From Streptomyces flaveolus (GTDB lineage Bacteria > Actinomycetota > Actinomycetes > Streptomycetales > Streptomycetaceae), in the NCBI RefSeq assembly GCF_000716535.1, contig NZ_JNWV01000019.1:124001-188000 (forward strand): a DNA stretch of 64,000 nt, read 5' to 3'. This document shows positions 1 to 9,064 of the stretch, piece by piece. Numbering within the stretch: the first letter of the stretch is position 1; every line of letters begins with the position of its first letter. The notes beneath the pieces are model-generated. The model was not told where the DNA came from and ran no database searches. It saw nothing but the letters and a program-made list of their open reading frames with translations. The position numbers and the translations under genes are program-made.

Positions 1-2
1 AC

Positions 3-1601
3 CGCGTACTGCTGGGGCGCGCGGTCAACAACGTGCGCGTGTACGTCGTGGACGAGCAGCTCGCACTGGTGCCCCTGGGCGCTCCCGGGCTCATCGCGTT
101 CTCCGGGGTCTGTGTGGGCCGCGGGTACGTCAACGACCCCGAGCGGACCCGGGAAGCCTACCGGACGGACCCGTACCGGCCCGGGGAGCGGCTGTACCTG
201 GGCGGTGACTGGGGGCGCTGGCACCCCGGCGGCAAGCTGGAGTTCCTCGGCCGCCGGGACAGCCAGGTCAAGATCCGCGGCTTCCGGATCGAGATCGGCG
301 AGATCGAGAACACCCTGCTGCGGGTGGACGGGGTGCGCGACGGTGCGGTGGTCGTGGTCGAGCGGGGCGGCGGGAACACCCAGCTGATCGCGTTCCACTC
401 CGGCCGGCGCCACGAGCCGGACGTGCTGCGCGAGGCGCTCGCGGCGGCGCTGCCCGCCTACATGGTCCCGGCGGCCTTCCACTGGCGGGAGAGCCTGCCG
501 CTGACCGCCAACGGCAAGATCGACCGCAAGGCCCTGACCGCCGAGGCCGCGCGGACCGGCCCCGAACCCGGCGCGGCGGCCGGCGCGGACCGGGAGGCGC
601 TCAGCCCGAGCGAGCGGCGGCTGGCGGCGGCCTGGGCCGAACTGCTGGGCGTGCCCGAGCACCGGATCGGCCGGACGGACAACTTCTTCGACTCGGGCGG
701 CACCTCCCTGTCGGCCGTCAAGCTCAGCATCGCGCTCGACCGCGCGGTCTCCCTGCGGGACATCACCCGGCACCCCGTGCTCGCCGATCTGGCCGCCCTC
801 CTCGACGGCGCCGCCCGGCAGCGCACGGAACTGCTCCAGCCCCTGTCGGAAGCGGACGGCGCCCCGGAGTGCGCGCTGGTCTGCTTCCCGTACGCGGGCG
901 GCAACGCGGTGAACTACCGGCCGATGGCGGCGGCGCTGGCGGGCCGCGGTCCGGCGGTCCTCGCGGTGGACCTGCCCGGTCACGACCTGGCGGCGCACCG
1001 GGAGCCGTTCGCGTCGATCGCGGACGTCGCGGCCCAGGTCGCCGACGAGATCACGGCGCGCGGCCTGACCAGGGTCATGCTGTGGGGCCACTCGTCGGGC
1101 GCCGCACCGGCCCTGGAGACGGCCAGGACGCTCCAGGAGCGCGGTGTGCGGGTCACACGGGTGTTCCTCGGGGCGCAGCTGCTCGGCACCGCCGAGGACC
1201 GCGCCGCCGCGGTCGCCGAGCTGACGAGCCTGAGCGACGCGGAGATCGCGGCGCGGCTCACCGCGGACAGCGGCTACACCGAACTCGCCGAGCTGAACGC
1301 GCGGCACGCCGAGCACATCGGTGCCGCCTACCGGCACGACTGCGTGTCCGCCCACCGCTACTTCCAGGCGGTCCTTCAAGCCCCGCCGCCGGTGAGGCTG
1401 GCCGCGCCGGTCTCGGTCGTGGTCGCCGCCGACGACCCGCACACCGCCGGTCACGCCGACCACCACCGCGACTGGCTGCTCCTGGCCGAGCACGTCGATC
1501 TGCACGAGCTGGCCGACGGGGGCCACTACTTCCTCCGCACCCGCCCGGCCGAGGCCGCGCACGCCGTCCTGAGCGCGGCCGTCCCCCTGGCGTCCACCTG
1601 A
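3..1601 (+). CDS. Nonribosomal peptide synthetase, C-terminal part (A-PCP-TE), 5' truncated
   Basis: This is the last part of an NRPS whose start lies left of the window; the frame is open from base 3. It begins inside the C-terminal half of an adenylation domain. GDWGRW (A7), GRRDSQVKIRGFRIEIGEIE (A8) and NGKIDRKAL (A10) are visible, the A10 lysine near base 513. A carrier domain follows with DNFFDSGGTSL; its phosphopantetheine serine is at bases 705-707. The last ~250 residues are an alpha/beta-hydrolase thioesterase with GHSSG (Ser at 1092-1094), which would release the peptide by hydrolysis or cyclisation. It is a fused domain but resembles stand-alone type II thioesterases. The substrate-code residues lie upstream, so the amino acid cannot be read. 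Diaminopropionate genes directly downstream suggest that residue is in the product. Confidence 0.93.
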   Translation, partial: RVLLGRAVNNVRVYVVDEQLALVPLGAPGLIAFSGVCVGRGYVNDPERTREAYRTDPYRPGERLYLGGDWGRWHPGGKLEFLGRRDSQVKIRGFRIEIGEIENTLLRVDGVRDGAVVVVERGGGNTQLIAFHSGRRHEPDVLREALAAALPAYMVPAAFHWRESLPLTANGKIDRKALTAEAARTGPEPGAAAGADREALSPSERRLAAAWAELLGVPEHRIGRTDNFFDSGGTSLSAVKLSIALDRAVSLRDITRHPVLADLAALLDGAARQRTELLQPLSEADGAPECALVCFPYAGGNAVNYRPMAAALAGRGPAVLAVDLPGHDLAAHREPFASIADVAAQVADEITARGLTRVMLWGHSSGAAPALETARTLQERGVRVTRVFLGAQLLGTAEDRAAAVAELTSLSDAEIAARLTADSGYTELAELNARHAEHIGAAYRHDCVSAHRYFQAVLQAPPPVRLAAPVSVVVAADDPHTAGHADHHRDWLLLAEHVDLHELADGGHYFLRTRPAEAAHAVLSAAVPLAST

Positions 1602-1641
1602 CCCGTACGCCCACGCGACGGGCGACCGAAAGGAAACCGAG

Positions 1642-2646
1642 ATGCCGTCCTCATCCCTGGCAGCGCCGCTCGACGTGGAGCTGCGGCCGGACAAACCCGC
1701 GCTGCTGCGCGTGGACCGGCCCGCCGACGTCGCGAGCTGGGCGGCCGAACACCGCGAGGCGTTGCGGGCCCAGGTCACCGAGCACGGGGCGCTGCTCGTG
1801 CGCGGGCTCGGCCTGAAGGACGCGGACCAGGTCGGTGCCGTCTTCGCACGGCTGGCCGGGACGCTCATGCCGGAGCGGGAGGCCTTCGCCCCCCGGCAGG
1901 ACCACGGGCGGGGCCTGTACTCCTCCACGCCCTGGCCGGCCAACCAGCCGATGTGCATGCACCACGAGCTGAGCTACCCGTTGGAGGTGCCCGGCCTGCT
2001 GTTGTTCGCCTGCGTGACCGCGCCCGAGCAGGGCGGGGCCACCGCGGTGGCCGACGCCTGGCAGGTCCTCGACGCCCTGCCCGCCGAGCTGACCGAGCGG
2101 TTCGAGCAGGAGGGCTGGCTGCTGACCCGCAGCTACAACGAGGAGATCGGGGCGTCCCTGGCGGAGTCGTTCGGCACCGAGGACCGTGCCGAGATCGAGC
2201 GCTACTGCCGGGCCAACGCCATCGACTTCCACTGGCAGGACGACGGGTCGCTGCGCACCGAGCAGCGCCGCTGCGCCGTCGTACGGCACCCGGTCACGGG
2301 CAGGCGGTGCTGGTTCAACCAGATCGCCTTCCTCAACGAGTGGACGCTGGCCCCGGAGGTGCGCGAGTACCTGGTGGACGAGTACGGGGCCGACAGCCTG
2401 CCGTTCAACACCCGGTACGGCGACGGCAGCCCGATCGGCGAGGACGTCGTCCAGCTCCTGAACGCCACCTACGAGGAGCACACCCGGCGCGAGCCCTGGC
2501 AGGCCGGTGACCTGATGCTCGTGGACAACATCGGCACCGCGCACAGCCGGGAGGCGTACACCGGCGAGCGGCAGGTGCTGGTCGGCATGGCCGAGCCGCG
2601 ACGCCTGGCCGATTCCTGCCCGGCGGGGGAGGCGAGCCGTCGATGA
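1642..2646 (+). CDS. TauD/SyrP-type Fe(II)/2-oxoglutarate oxygenase
   Basis: 334 aa non-haem iron, 2-oxoglutarate-dependent oxygenase of the TauD/TfdA family, closest in style to SyrP-like amino-acid hydroxylases of NRPS clusters. The iron-binding HxE is H107-H108-E109 (in MHHELSYP); a distal histidine near residue 301 (AHSREAY) and an arginine near 310 fit the third ligand and the 2-oxoglutarate anchor. SyrP-type enzymes usually hydroxylate the beta carbon of a carrier-bound residue, so an amino acid on the neighbouring NRPS is the likely substrate, which is inference. AAGGAAA precedes the ATG. The stop overlaps the next start as ATGA, so the gene is co-translated with sbnB. Confidence 0.88.
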   Translation: MPSSSLAAPLDVELRPDKPALLRVDRPADVASWAAEHREALRAQVTEHGALLVRGLGLKDADQVGAVFARLAGTLMPEREAFAPRQDHGRGLYSSTPWPANQPMCMHHELSYPLEVPGLLLFACVTAPEQGGATAVADAWQVLDALPAELTERFEQEGWLLTRSYNEEIGASLAESFGTEDRAEIERYCRANAIDFHWQDDGSLRTEQRRCAVVRHPVTGRRCWFNQIAFLNEWTLAPEVREYLVDEYGADSLPFNTRYGDGSPIGEDVVQLLNATYEEHTRREPWQAGDLMLVDNIGTAHSREAYTGERQVLVGMAEPRRLADSCPAGEASRR

Positions 2647-3713
2647 CCGACATGCTGTCGACCGCCACCGAACCGGACGCGCCCCACGGGGGGCAGGTGC
2701 CCTCCTTCGCGGTGATCTCCGGCAAGCAGGTGGAGCAGGCCCTCGGCGGGCGCGAGCAGGAGCTGGTGGACCTGGTGGAGGCCACCTACCGGCTGCACGG
2801 CGCCGGGGACTCGGTCAACCCGCCCTCGTACTTCCTGCGCTTCCCCGACCGTCCGACCGCCCGGATCATCGCGCTGCCCGCCTCCATCGGCGGCCCTACG
2901 CGGGTGGACGGCCTGAAGTGGATCTCCAGCTTCCCCGACAACGTCCGCACCGGGCTGCCCCGGGCCTCCGCGGTGCTGATCCTCAACGACCACGACACCG
3001 GCTACCCGTTCGCGTGCCTGGAGAGTTCCGTCATCAGCGCCACCCGGACCGCGGCCTCCGCCGCGCTGGCGGCCGACTGGCTCAGCCGCACCCGGAGCCG
3101 CCCCCGCCGCGTCGGGTTCTTCGGCACCGGCCTGATCGCCCGGTACATCCACACGTTCCTGGCCGGCAGCGGCTGGACCTTCGACGCCGTCGGCGTGCAC
3201 GACGTGTCCCCCGACAGCACCGCCGGCTTCTGCGGCTACCTGCGCCAGGCCGGCGTCTCCGGTCAGGTCACCGTGCACGACAGCGCCGAGGACCTCGTCC
3301 GCTCCAGCGACCTCGTGGTCTTCGCCACCGTCGCCGGCCGGCCCCATGTCACGGCCCCGGGCTGGTTCGCCCACAACCCCCTGGTGCTGCACGTGTCGCT
3401 GCGCGACCTCGCGCCCGAGGTCCTGCTGGCCTCGGCGAACTTCGTGGACGACGTGGAGCACTGCCTCAAGGCGGACACCTCCCCGCACCTGGTCGAGCAG
3501 CGCACCGGGAACCGCGACTTCCTCAACGGGACCCTCTACGACGTGCTGCAGGGACGGGCCGCCCCGCCCGACGACCAGCCGGTGATCTTCTCACCCTTCG
3601 GCCTCGGCGTTCTCGACCTGGCCGTCGGCAAGTACGTCTACGACCAAGTGGCCAGGGCGGGAGAACTCCGCCTCGTCGACGACTTCTTCCACGATCTGCG
3701 CCGGTACGGCTGA
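2643..3713 (+). CDS. sbnB: SbnB-type N-(2-amino-2-carboxyethyl)-L-glutamate dehydrogenase
   Basis: 356 aa member of the ornithine cyclodeaminase/mu-crystallin family. A Rossmann NAD site (GFFGTGLIA) lies at about residues 158-166. The conserved LKWISSFP segment near 91-98 and the overall length match SbnB of staphyloferrin and zwittermicin-type clusters. SbnB oxidatively cleaves the SbnA product to L-2,3-diaminopropionate (Dap) and 2-oxoglutarate, with NADH formed. The 2-oxoglutarate could also serve the adjacent oxygenase. The start overlaps the oxygenase stop (ATGA) and sbnA follows after 36 bp with its own strong ribosome site. Assignment rests on both the family and the sbnA neighbour. 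Confidence 0.92.
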   Translation: MTDMLSTATEPDAPHGGQVPSFAVISGKQVEQALGGREQELVDLVEATYRLHGAGDSVNPPSYFLRFPDRPTARIIALPASIGGPTRVDGLKWISSFPDNVRTGLPRASAVLILNDHDTGYPFACLESSVISATRTAASAALAADWLSRTRSRPRRVGFFGTGLIARYIHTFLAGSGWTFDAVGVHDVSPDSTAGFCGYLRQAGVSGQVTVHDSAEDLVRSSDLVVFATVAGRPHVTAPGWFAHNPLVLHVSLRDLAPEVLLASANFVDDVEHCLKADTSPHLVEQRTGNRDFLNGTLYDVLQGRAAPPDDQPVIFSPFGLGVLDLAVGKYVYDQVARAGELRLVDDFFHDLRRYG

Positions 3714-3749
3714 GGCCTTGCCCTCAGCCCTGGGACCAGGAGGCCTGCC

Positions 3750-4772
3750 GTGCCCGTCATCTCCGCTCCCCACGCCTTCAACGAAGGAAGTCTCTTCGTC
3801 GATCTAGAGTCGATTTTCGGACACCGCCTCTACCTCAAGTGCGAGGGTTTCAACTTCGCCGGCTCCATCAAGTTGAAGGCCGCGAAGGAGATGGTGGAGA
3901 GCGCCGAGCGGGAAGGAGCCCTGACGCCGGATTCCATCCTCGTGGAGTCCTCGTCCGGAAACCTGGGCGTCGCGCTCAGCATGATCGCCGCCAGCAAGGG
4001 CTACCGGTTCCTGTGCGTGACGGACTCCCGGTGCAACCTGTCGACGAAACTGCTGATGGAAGCCCTGGGCAGCCACGTGCACGTCGTCACCGACCTGGAC
4101 GCGGGCGGCGGCTTCCTGGGCACGCGGCTCGAGTACGTCCGCTCGCTGTGCGCGTCCGACGACCGCTACGTGTGGCTCAGCCAGTACACCAACTCGGGCA
4201 ACTGGCGGGCGCACTTCCGCACGACGGCACCGGAGATCGCCGTCCACTTCCCCCGCCTGGACGTGCTGTTCGTCGGGACGGGCACCGCCGGGACGCTGAT
4301 GGGCTGCGCCCGCTACTTCCGCAAGTGGCACCGGCCGGTGCGGATCGTCGCCGTGGACAGCGTGGGCTCGGTGGCCTTCGGCGGCACGCCCGGCCGCCGG
4401 ATGATCCCCGGTCTGGGGATGAGCATGCGTCCCCCGCTGCTCGACGAGCAGTACGTGGACGAGGTGATCCGGGTGGAGGAGGCGGACACCATCCGCACCT
4501 GTCACCGCCTGGCCCGACGGGGCTTCCTGTTCGGCGGCTCCACGGGCACCGTGGTGAGCGCCGCGACGGACTGGCTGGCCCGGCACGGCACCCGTGACCT
4601 CACGGCGGTGGCGATAGCCCCCGACCTCGGCGAGCGCTACCTCGACACCATCTACCAGAGCAACTGGCTGCAGGATCTCTACGGCGAACACCTGCTGGAC
4701 TCCGCCCAGATGCACAGCGCCTGGGAGGAGAACTCCGCGTCGCCGGCGCCGGGCCGCCGCCGAAGAGCGTAG
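3750..4772 (+). CDS. sbnA: SbnA-type N-(2-amino-2-carboxyethyl)-L-glutamate synthase
   Basis: 340 aa PLP enzyme of the cysteine synthase-like (fold type II) family. The Schiff-base lysine is K41 in GSIKLKAA, the SSSGNLG loop (about 67-73) binds the substrate carboxylate, and VGTGTAGT forms the phosphate cradle. SbnA condenses O-phospho-L-serine with L-glutamate, and SbnB then releases Dap. The start is GTG with AGGAGG about 6 bp upstream. It is the last gene of the rightward operon, followed by a hairpin. A true cysteine synthase is less likely because of the adjacent sbnB and the NRPS context. Confidence 0.92.
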   Translation: MPVISAPHAFNEGSLFVDLESIFGHRLYLKCEGFNFAGSIKLKAAKEMVESAEREGALTPDSILVESSSGNLGVALSMIAASKGYRFLCVTDSRCNLSTKLLMEALGSHVHVVTDLDAGGGFLGTRLEYVRSLCASDDRYVWLSQYTNSGNWRAHFRTTAPEIAVHFPRLDVLFVGTGTAGTLMGCARYFRKWHRPVRIVAVDSVGSVAFGGTPGRRMIPGLGMSMRPPLLDEQYVDEVIRVEEADTIRTCHRLARRGFLFGGSTGTVVSAATDWLARHGTRDLTAVAIAPDLGERYLDTIYQSNWLQDLYGEHLLDSAQMHSAWEENSASPAPGRRRRA

Positions 4773-4807
4773 AGAAGGGACGGTTCAGGGCGAGTACGGC
4801 CGTCGCA

Positions 4808-4847
4808 CCCCGGGCCGGCGTCTCCACCGTGAGAGGCCGGCCCCGGG
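4808..4847. terminator. Hairpin between convergent operons
   Basis: CCCCGGGCCGGC (4808-4819) can pair with the GC-rich arm around 4835-4847 across a 15-base loop, with one mismatch or bulge. It lies between the stop of sbnA and the stop of the leftward MFS gene and probably ends both transcripts. Confidence 0.55.
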
Positions 4848-4886
4848 CGGTCCCGGGGACCGGTGCTCGCGCACGCCTGACCGGCG

Positions 4887-6056
4887 TCAGACGACCGGTT
4901 CCGGCGTACCGGCCCGCCACGGGATCCGGAAGGTGGTCGCCGTGACGATCAGGGCGGAGACCGCCACCGTGGCCATGCCCACGGTCAGGTTCGCCGCGCC
5001 CGCGACGAAGCCGATCAGGGCGGGACCGGCCAGCAGACCCGTGGTGCCCATCGCGGCGACCAGCGCCAGCGCGTCCGCGCCGCGGCCGGCCGCCGCCACG
5101 TACACGCACGGGGTGACGGCCGCCGCGCCGAGGCCGACGCAGGCGAAGCCGAGCAGCGTGGGCACCACTCCCCCGGCGAGCAGTGCCAGGGCGAGGCCCA
5201 CGGCGGCCACCGCGCTGCCGGCCCGCACCACGCGTGCGTCGCCCCAGCGGGTGCGCCAGCGGTCCGCGCACACACGGGCCAGCAGCATCATCACGGAGAC
5301 GACCGCGATGCCGAGCGGGGCGACGGTCGCCGACGCCTTGACGACGTCCTTCATGTAGAGCGTCGACCAGTCGTTCATCGCGCCCTCGGTGATCGTGCCG
5401 AAGGCCATGGCGCAGCCCATGAGGAGGGTCGTGCCGGAGGGCAGGCCGCGGCGGGTACGGCGCTTCGGCCCGTCGGGGGTCGCGGCGTCCGGTTCCCGGT
5501 GGGTCAGCAGGCCGGGCGGCGCGCCGGCGAGCAGGAGCAGCAGCAGGGCCCCGGCCACGGCGAAGTGGGCCGGGACGGACGCGGTCAGGGTGGTCACGCC
5601 GGAGGCCAGCAGGGCGGCGGCGAGCAGCCCGCCGCTGAAGGTGGCGTGCAGCTGGGACATGGCCGTACGCCCGTGGGCGCTCTCCAGCGCGGCGCCCTGC
5701 GCGTTCATGGCCACGTTGAGGCAGCCGACCGCGACGCCGTCGGCGCACACGGCGAGCAGGGCGAGCGGGTAGTCCGGTACGGCGGACAGGGCGGCCAGGA
5801 CGGCGATCAGGGCCGCGGCGGAGGCGAGGGACAGCAGGCGGGAGCCGAACCGCCGCATCAGGACGGCCACCAGCGGGAAGGAGGCCGCCGCGCCGGCCCC
5901 GCAGGCCATCAGCAGCAGTCCCACTTCGCCGGCGCCCAAATCCAGCCGGGACTTCAGCGCGGGCAGCCGGGAGACCCAGGTGCCGTACTGGAAGCCGAGG
6001 AAGCAGAACAGGGCCGCGATCGACCACTTGGCCCGCTGGAAGGAGGGTGCGGTCAT
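4887..6056 (-). CDS. MFS transporter, probable product exporter
   Basis: 389 aa polytopic protein with about 12 hydrophobic segments and an early GFQYGTWVSRLPALK-type loop, as in small-molecule MFS exporters. It is the last gene of a five-gene leftward operon; its ATG overlaps the GNAT stop by one base (TGATG). Placement at the end of a biosynthetic operon suggests export of, or self-resistance to, the cluster product. The substrate cannot be read from sequence. Confidence 0.82.
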   Translation of the reverse strand: MTAPSFQRAKWSIAALFCFLGFQYGTWVSRLPALKSRLDLGAGEVGLLLMACGAGAAASFPLVAVLMRRFGSRLLSLASAAALIAVLAALSAVPDYPLALLAVCADGVAVGCLNVAMNAQGAALESAHGRTAMSQLHATFSGGLLAAALLASGVTTLTASVPAHFAVAGALLLLLLAGAPPGLLTHREPDAATPDGPKRRTRRGLPSGTTLLMGCAMAFGTITEGAMNDWSTLYMKDVVKASATVAPLGIAVVSVMMLLARVCADRWRTRWGDARVVRAGSAVAAVGLALALLAGGVVPTLLGFACVGLGAAAVTPCVYVAAAGRGADALALVAAMGTTGLLAGPALIGFVAGAANLTVGMATVAVSALIVTATTFRIPWRAGTPEPVV

Positions 6057-6559
6057 CAGCCCGCCTTCCGCAGCGCGGCGAGCTGTGCCGACATGTACAC
6101 CGCGCCGCTGCCGTAGCCGGCCGGCACGCGCGCCTCGTGGTGGGGGCGGTAGCCGTTGGACCGCCAGAAGGGTTCCTTGCCGGCGACGGCGACCAGCGAC
6201 ATGGTGGCGAAGCCCCGTGCGCGGGCCGCCTCCGTGAGGTGCCGTACCAGACGGGTGCCCAGGCCCCGGCGTCGCAGCGGTGCGCTGACGACCAGGTCGT
6301 GCAGGTGGAGGTTGGTGGCGTGGTGGGCGGTCCGCTCCGGGCGGGCCAGGTCGGGGCAGTGGAACAGCCGGTACGGCAGGGCGAGGACGTAGCCCGCGAT
6401 CCGGCCGTCGAGGTCCAGGACGAAGCTGGTGCCCGCCGAGGCCCGGGACCGCAGGCCGGTCTCGCCCTCCGTGAGCGAGGTGTCCGCGTACGCCCCGGCC
6501 TCCAGGGCGGCGACCTGGGGCCAGTCGGCCTCGGTGATGCCTCGTATGAGGCCTGTCAT
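6056..6559 (-). CDS. GNAT-family N-acetyltransferase
   Basis: 167 aa single-domain GNAT. The acetyl-CoA loop RRRGLGTRLV lies around residues 99-108, with the usual beta4 and beta5 strands on either side. The ATG at 6559 is chosen because it begins one base after the upstream decarboxylase stop and has AGGAAGG about 11 bp upstream; a GTG at 6583 is possible. It may acylate an amine of the cluster product or precursor, or protect the producer. Only the fold is certain. Confidence 0.78.
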   Translation of the reverse strand: MTGLIRGITEADWPQVAALEAGAYADTSLTEGETGLRSRASAGTSFVLDLDGRIAGYVLALPYRLFHCPDLARPERTAHHATNLHLHDLVVSAPLRRRGLGTRLVRHLTEAARARGFATMSLVAVAGKEPFWRSNGYRPHHEARVPAGYGSGAVYMSAQLAALRKAG

Positions 6560-6560
6560 G

Positions 6561-7778
6561 TCAGTGGTGTCCTTCCTGGCCACGGGTGCACACGGTCGGC
6601 AGCGGGCGGATGCCGTTGAACCCCTGGGTCATGTAACTGCCGGCGTAGGCGCCTGCGGAGAGGATCCACACCGGGTCGCCGGAGCCGACGGACCGGGGCA
6701 CACGCACCGGGTACCGGCCGTCGCCGTAGGCGTCGTCGCTGTCACAGGTGGGCCCGGCGACGATCGCGGGGACGTGCTCCTCCGTCTCCCGCCCCGGGAA
6801 GACCAGCGGGTGGGTGACCTGGTCCATCTCGTACAGGCCGTTGAACTTGCCCGCGCTCAGGTACAGCCAGCGGGCACGCCCGCCGTCCGGCTGCGTCCGC
6901 TCGGTCAGCCGGACCACGTGGGCGCGGATCACACCGTGGTCGGCGACCAGGTGACGCCCCGGCTCCAGCACGAAGTCGAGCGGGGCGGCGGCCAGCGCGT
7001 TCAGGCGTTCCATGCCCTCGCGGAGCACGGCGAAGATCTTGTCCAGCGGTGGGTCGAGGGGGTTGCCGCGCCGGTCGAGATAACCGAGCGCGGGCAGCCC
7101 GCCGCCGAGGTTCACATGGTCCGGTGCGATCCCCTGCCCGGCCAGCGCCGTCAGGGTCCCGGCGAGGGTGTCCAGGGCCTGCTGCCAGGCCTCGCCGGTC
7201 ATCTGCTGGGATCCGACGTGCACGGACAGGCCCGCCGGGACGAGACCGGCGGCGCGGGCCGTGCTCAGGATGCGGACCGCGTCGTCCGGTGCGCACCCGA
7301 ACTTGCGGTTCAGGCCCCACAGGGCGCCGTCCCCGCTGGTGGCGAGGCGGCAGAACACGCGGGCGCCGGGGGCCTGTCCGGCGATGGCGGTGACGTCCTC
7401 GACGCTGTCGGTGGCGAACGTGCGCACACCCAGGCGGTGGGCCTCGGCGATGTCGTGGTCGGACTTGATGGTGTTGCCGTAGTGGATGTGGTCGGGGTGG
7501 GCGCCGGCGCGCAGGGCCTGCTCGATCTCGGCGGGGCTCGCCGCGTCGAAGCCTGCGCCTCTGGCAGCCAGGCAGTGCAGGACCTCGTCCACCGGGCAGG
7601 CCTTGAGTGCGAAGCGGATGTGGGTTCCGGGCAGCTCGCTCAGCAGGGTGTCGTATTGGTGCTCTATGCCGGTGAGGTCGTAGAGGAGGCGGTCCGTCGT
7701 GCCGGGGGGCGTCGTCGGCCGGGTGCGGGCCGGTTGTGGCCGGTCGCGCGGTTCCTCGCGCCCCTGTGGGGCGCTCAC
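6561..7778 (-). CDS. Type III (alanine-racemase fold) PLP amino acid decarboxylase
   Basis: 405 aa. The PLP lysine is K59 in FALKACP, HVGSQ (H187) and EPGR (272-275) bind cofactor phosphate, and GPTCDSDD (C345/D346) is the active-site pair used by ornithine/diaminopimelate-type decarboxylases. The first ~30 residues are disordered and Pro/Arg-rich. Family members act on ornithine, lysine, diaminopimelate, or on citryl-Dap (SbnH in staphyloferrin B). With sbnA/sbnB nearby, a Dap-containing intermediate or ornithine is plausible; the choice is inference. The GTG start overlaps the upstream stop as GTGA. Confidence 0.85.
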   Translation of the reverse strand: MSAPQGREEPRDRPQPARTRPTTPPGTTDRLLYDLTGIEHQYDTLLSELPGTHIRFALKACPVDEVLHCLAARGAGFDAASPAEIEQALRAGAHPDHIHYGNTIKSDHDIAEAHRLGVRTFATDSVEDVTAIAGQAPGARVFCRLATSGDGALWGLNRKFGCAPDDAVRILSTARAAGLVPAGLSVHVGSQQMTGEAWQQALDTLAGTLTALAGQGIAPDHVNLGGGLPALGYLDRRGNPLDPPLDKIFAVLREGMERLNALAAAPLDFVLEPGRHLVADHGVIRAHVVRLTERTQPDGGRARWLYLSAGKFNGLYEMDQVTHPLVFPGRETEEHVPAIVAGPTCDSDDAYGDGRYPVRVPRSVGSGDPVWILSAGAYAGSYMTQGFNGIRPLPTVCTRGQEGHH

Positions 7779-9064
7779 GGCTGGGCCGCCTCTATCAGTG
7801 CGGGCCAGGCCTCGGTCAGGTCTGCGAACGCTTCGATGTCCTGCTCGGCCTGGTCCAGCAACTCGGTTCGCTCCTGAGCGAGCCGCTCCGCGAACGTCGC
7901 GTACCTGCCGCCCAGTTTGCGGTACGCGGTGTCGATCCGGTCCAGGCGCCAGATGTTCTCCGTGCGGTCCAGGCCGGTGCTCTCACGCAGGAAACCGGTG
8001 ACCGCCTCGGGCCGTACGTGATGACGGGCGTCCAGCAGATCCGCGCCCTCGGCCGCCATCCGGTCGTAGACGTCGTGGAAGTAGAGCATCGAGAGCAGGA
8101 ACTTCACGAACCGGCGCTGGTAGGCGAGGAAGCCGGTGTCGGTGCGGCGTTCGGGGGTGTGGAAGTTCTCGATGTGGCGGTTGTGGAGGATGCCGGGCAG
8201 GCCCGCGTCGTGGACGAGGTGGAGGAGGAAGTAGTCGCTGCCGATGGTGTCGGTGGCGGGCGGGAGGGGGACGCGCTCGTACACCGCGCGGTCGAAGGCG
8301 ACGTTGCACATGTCGACGCGCATGGGGTCGACCAGGGTGAGGATGGAGTGGTCCCCGGTGAAGGGAGCGGTGCCCGCGCCGGTGAAGGACTCCTCCACCA
8401 CCGCGCGTGTGCGGTCCTCCGGCCAGTCGCCGGGCAACCAGAGGCTGACCACGTCGCGGTAGAGGGCCTCGTCCAGGCGGCGTATCTCCCCGAGGTCCAC
8501 GGAGAGTTCGCCGATGAAGGAGGCTCCGGCCAGGGACAACGGACGGTCAGCCAGCACCGGGTCGAGGTCGGTGTGGGTGACGGCGGCCGAGGCCTCGGCG
8601 GCGGGGCGGCCGAGCCAGGGAAGCTCGTGGTGGACGGGGAACACCGGTTGCCCGGCGTGGAGCTGGTAGGTGCTGTCGGAGTCCCGGCGGTGCACCGAGT
8701 CGCAGCCGAGGGCGGCGGCCAGCAGGAAGGCCCGGTTGGTGCAGGCGCCGTAGGAGACGGCGGGCGGGAGCATGAGGCCAAGCAGCCGGTCCGGCTCGGG
8801 CAGGCCCGCCTTCCGGATGACCCGGCGCAGGAAGTCCCGCTGGGCCTCCTCGTCGTAGTGGTGGACGGTCACGCCCTGGTGTGCGGGCAGGGCGGCGACC
8901 GTGCGGGTGTGCTCGGTCCTGGTGCGCTCGTCGGCGGAGTCCAGGATCAGCAGCTGGACGTCGGCCCCGAACTGTTGGGCGGCGTACGTGGCTTCGGCGT
9001 GCAGCGCGGTGATGGTGGCGGAGCAGGCCCGGTTGGTGGGCAGGGTGAGGCAGACGCGGTTCAC
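7775..9064 (-). CDS. Glycosyltransferase-like protein of unknown substrate
   Basis: 429 aa. The N-terminus (VCLTLPTNRACSATI) and a DxD-like motif D128-S129-D130 within HRRDSDS resemble nucleotide-sugar transferases of GT-A fold; the remainder is unfamiliar. I do not recognise a characterised homologue. The GTG start at 9064 is chosen because it makes a GTGA overlap with the upstream oxygenase stop and gives a clean N-terminus; the downstream end also overlaps the decarboxylase as GTGA. Tight coupling implies a step in the same pathway, possibly sugar attachment. Confidence 0.6.
   Translation of the reverse strand: MNRVCLTLPTNRACSATITALHAEATYAAQQFGADVQLLILDSADERTRTEHTRTVAALPAHQGVTVHHYDEEAQRDFLRRVIRKAGLPEPDRLLGLMLPPAVSYGACTNRAFLLAAALGCDSVHRRDSDSTYQLHAGQPVFPVHHELPWLGRPAAEASAAVTHTDLDPVLADRPLSLAGASFIGELSVDLGEIRRLDEALYRDVVSLWLPGDWPEDRTRAVVEESFTGAGTAPFTGDHSILTLVDPMRVDMCNVAFDRAVYERVPLPPATDTIGSDYFLLHLVHDAGLPGILHNRHIENFHTPERRTDTGFLAYQRRFVKFLLSMLYFHDVYDRMAAEGADLLDARHHVRPEAVTGFLRESTGLDRTENIWRLDRIDTAYRKLGGRYATFAERLAQERTELLDQAEQDIEAFADLTEAWPALIEAAQP

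Noticed and set aside
869..1816. Long frame antiphase to the NRPS thioesterase and oxygenase
   Set aside because: It encodes Arg/Gly/Pro-rich nonsense and spans a real gene boundary; typical high-GC shadow frame.
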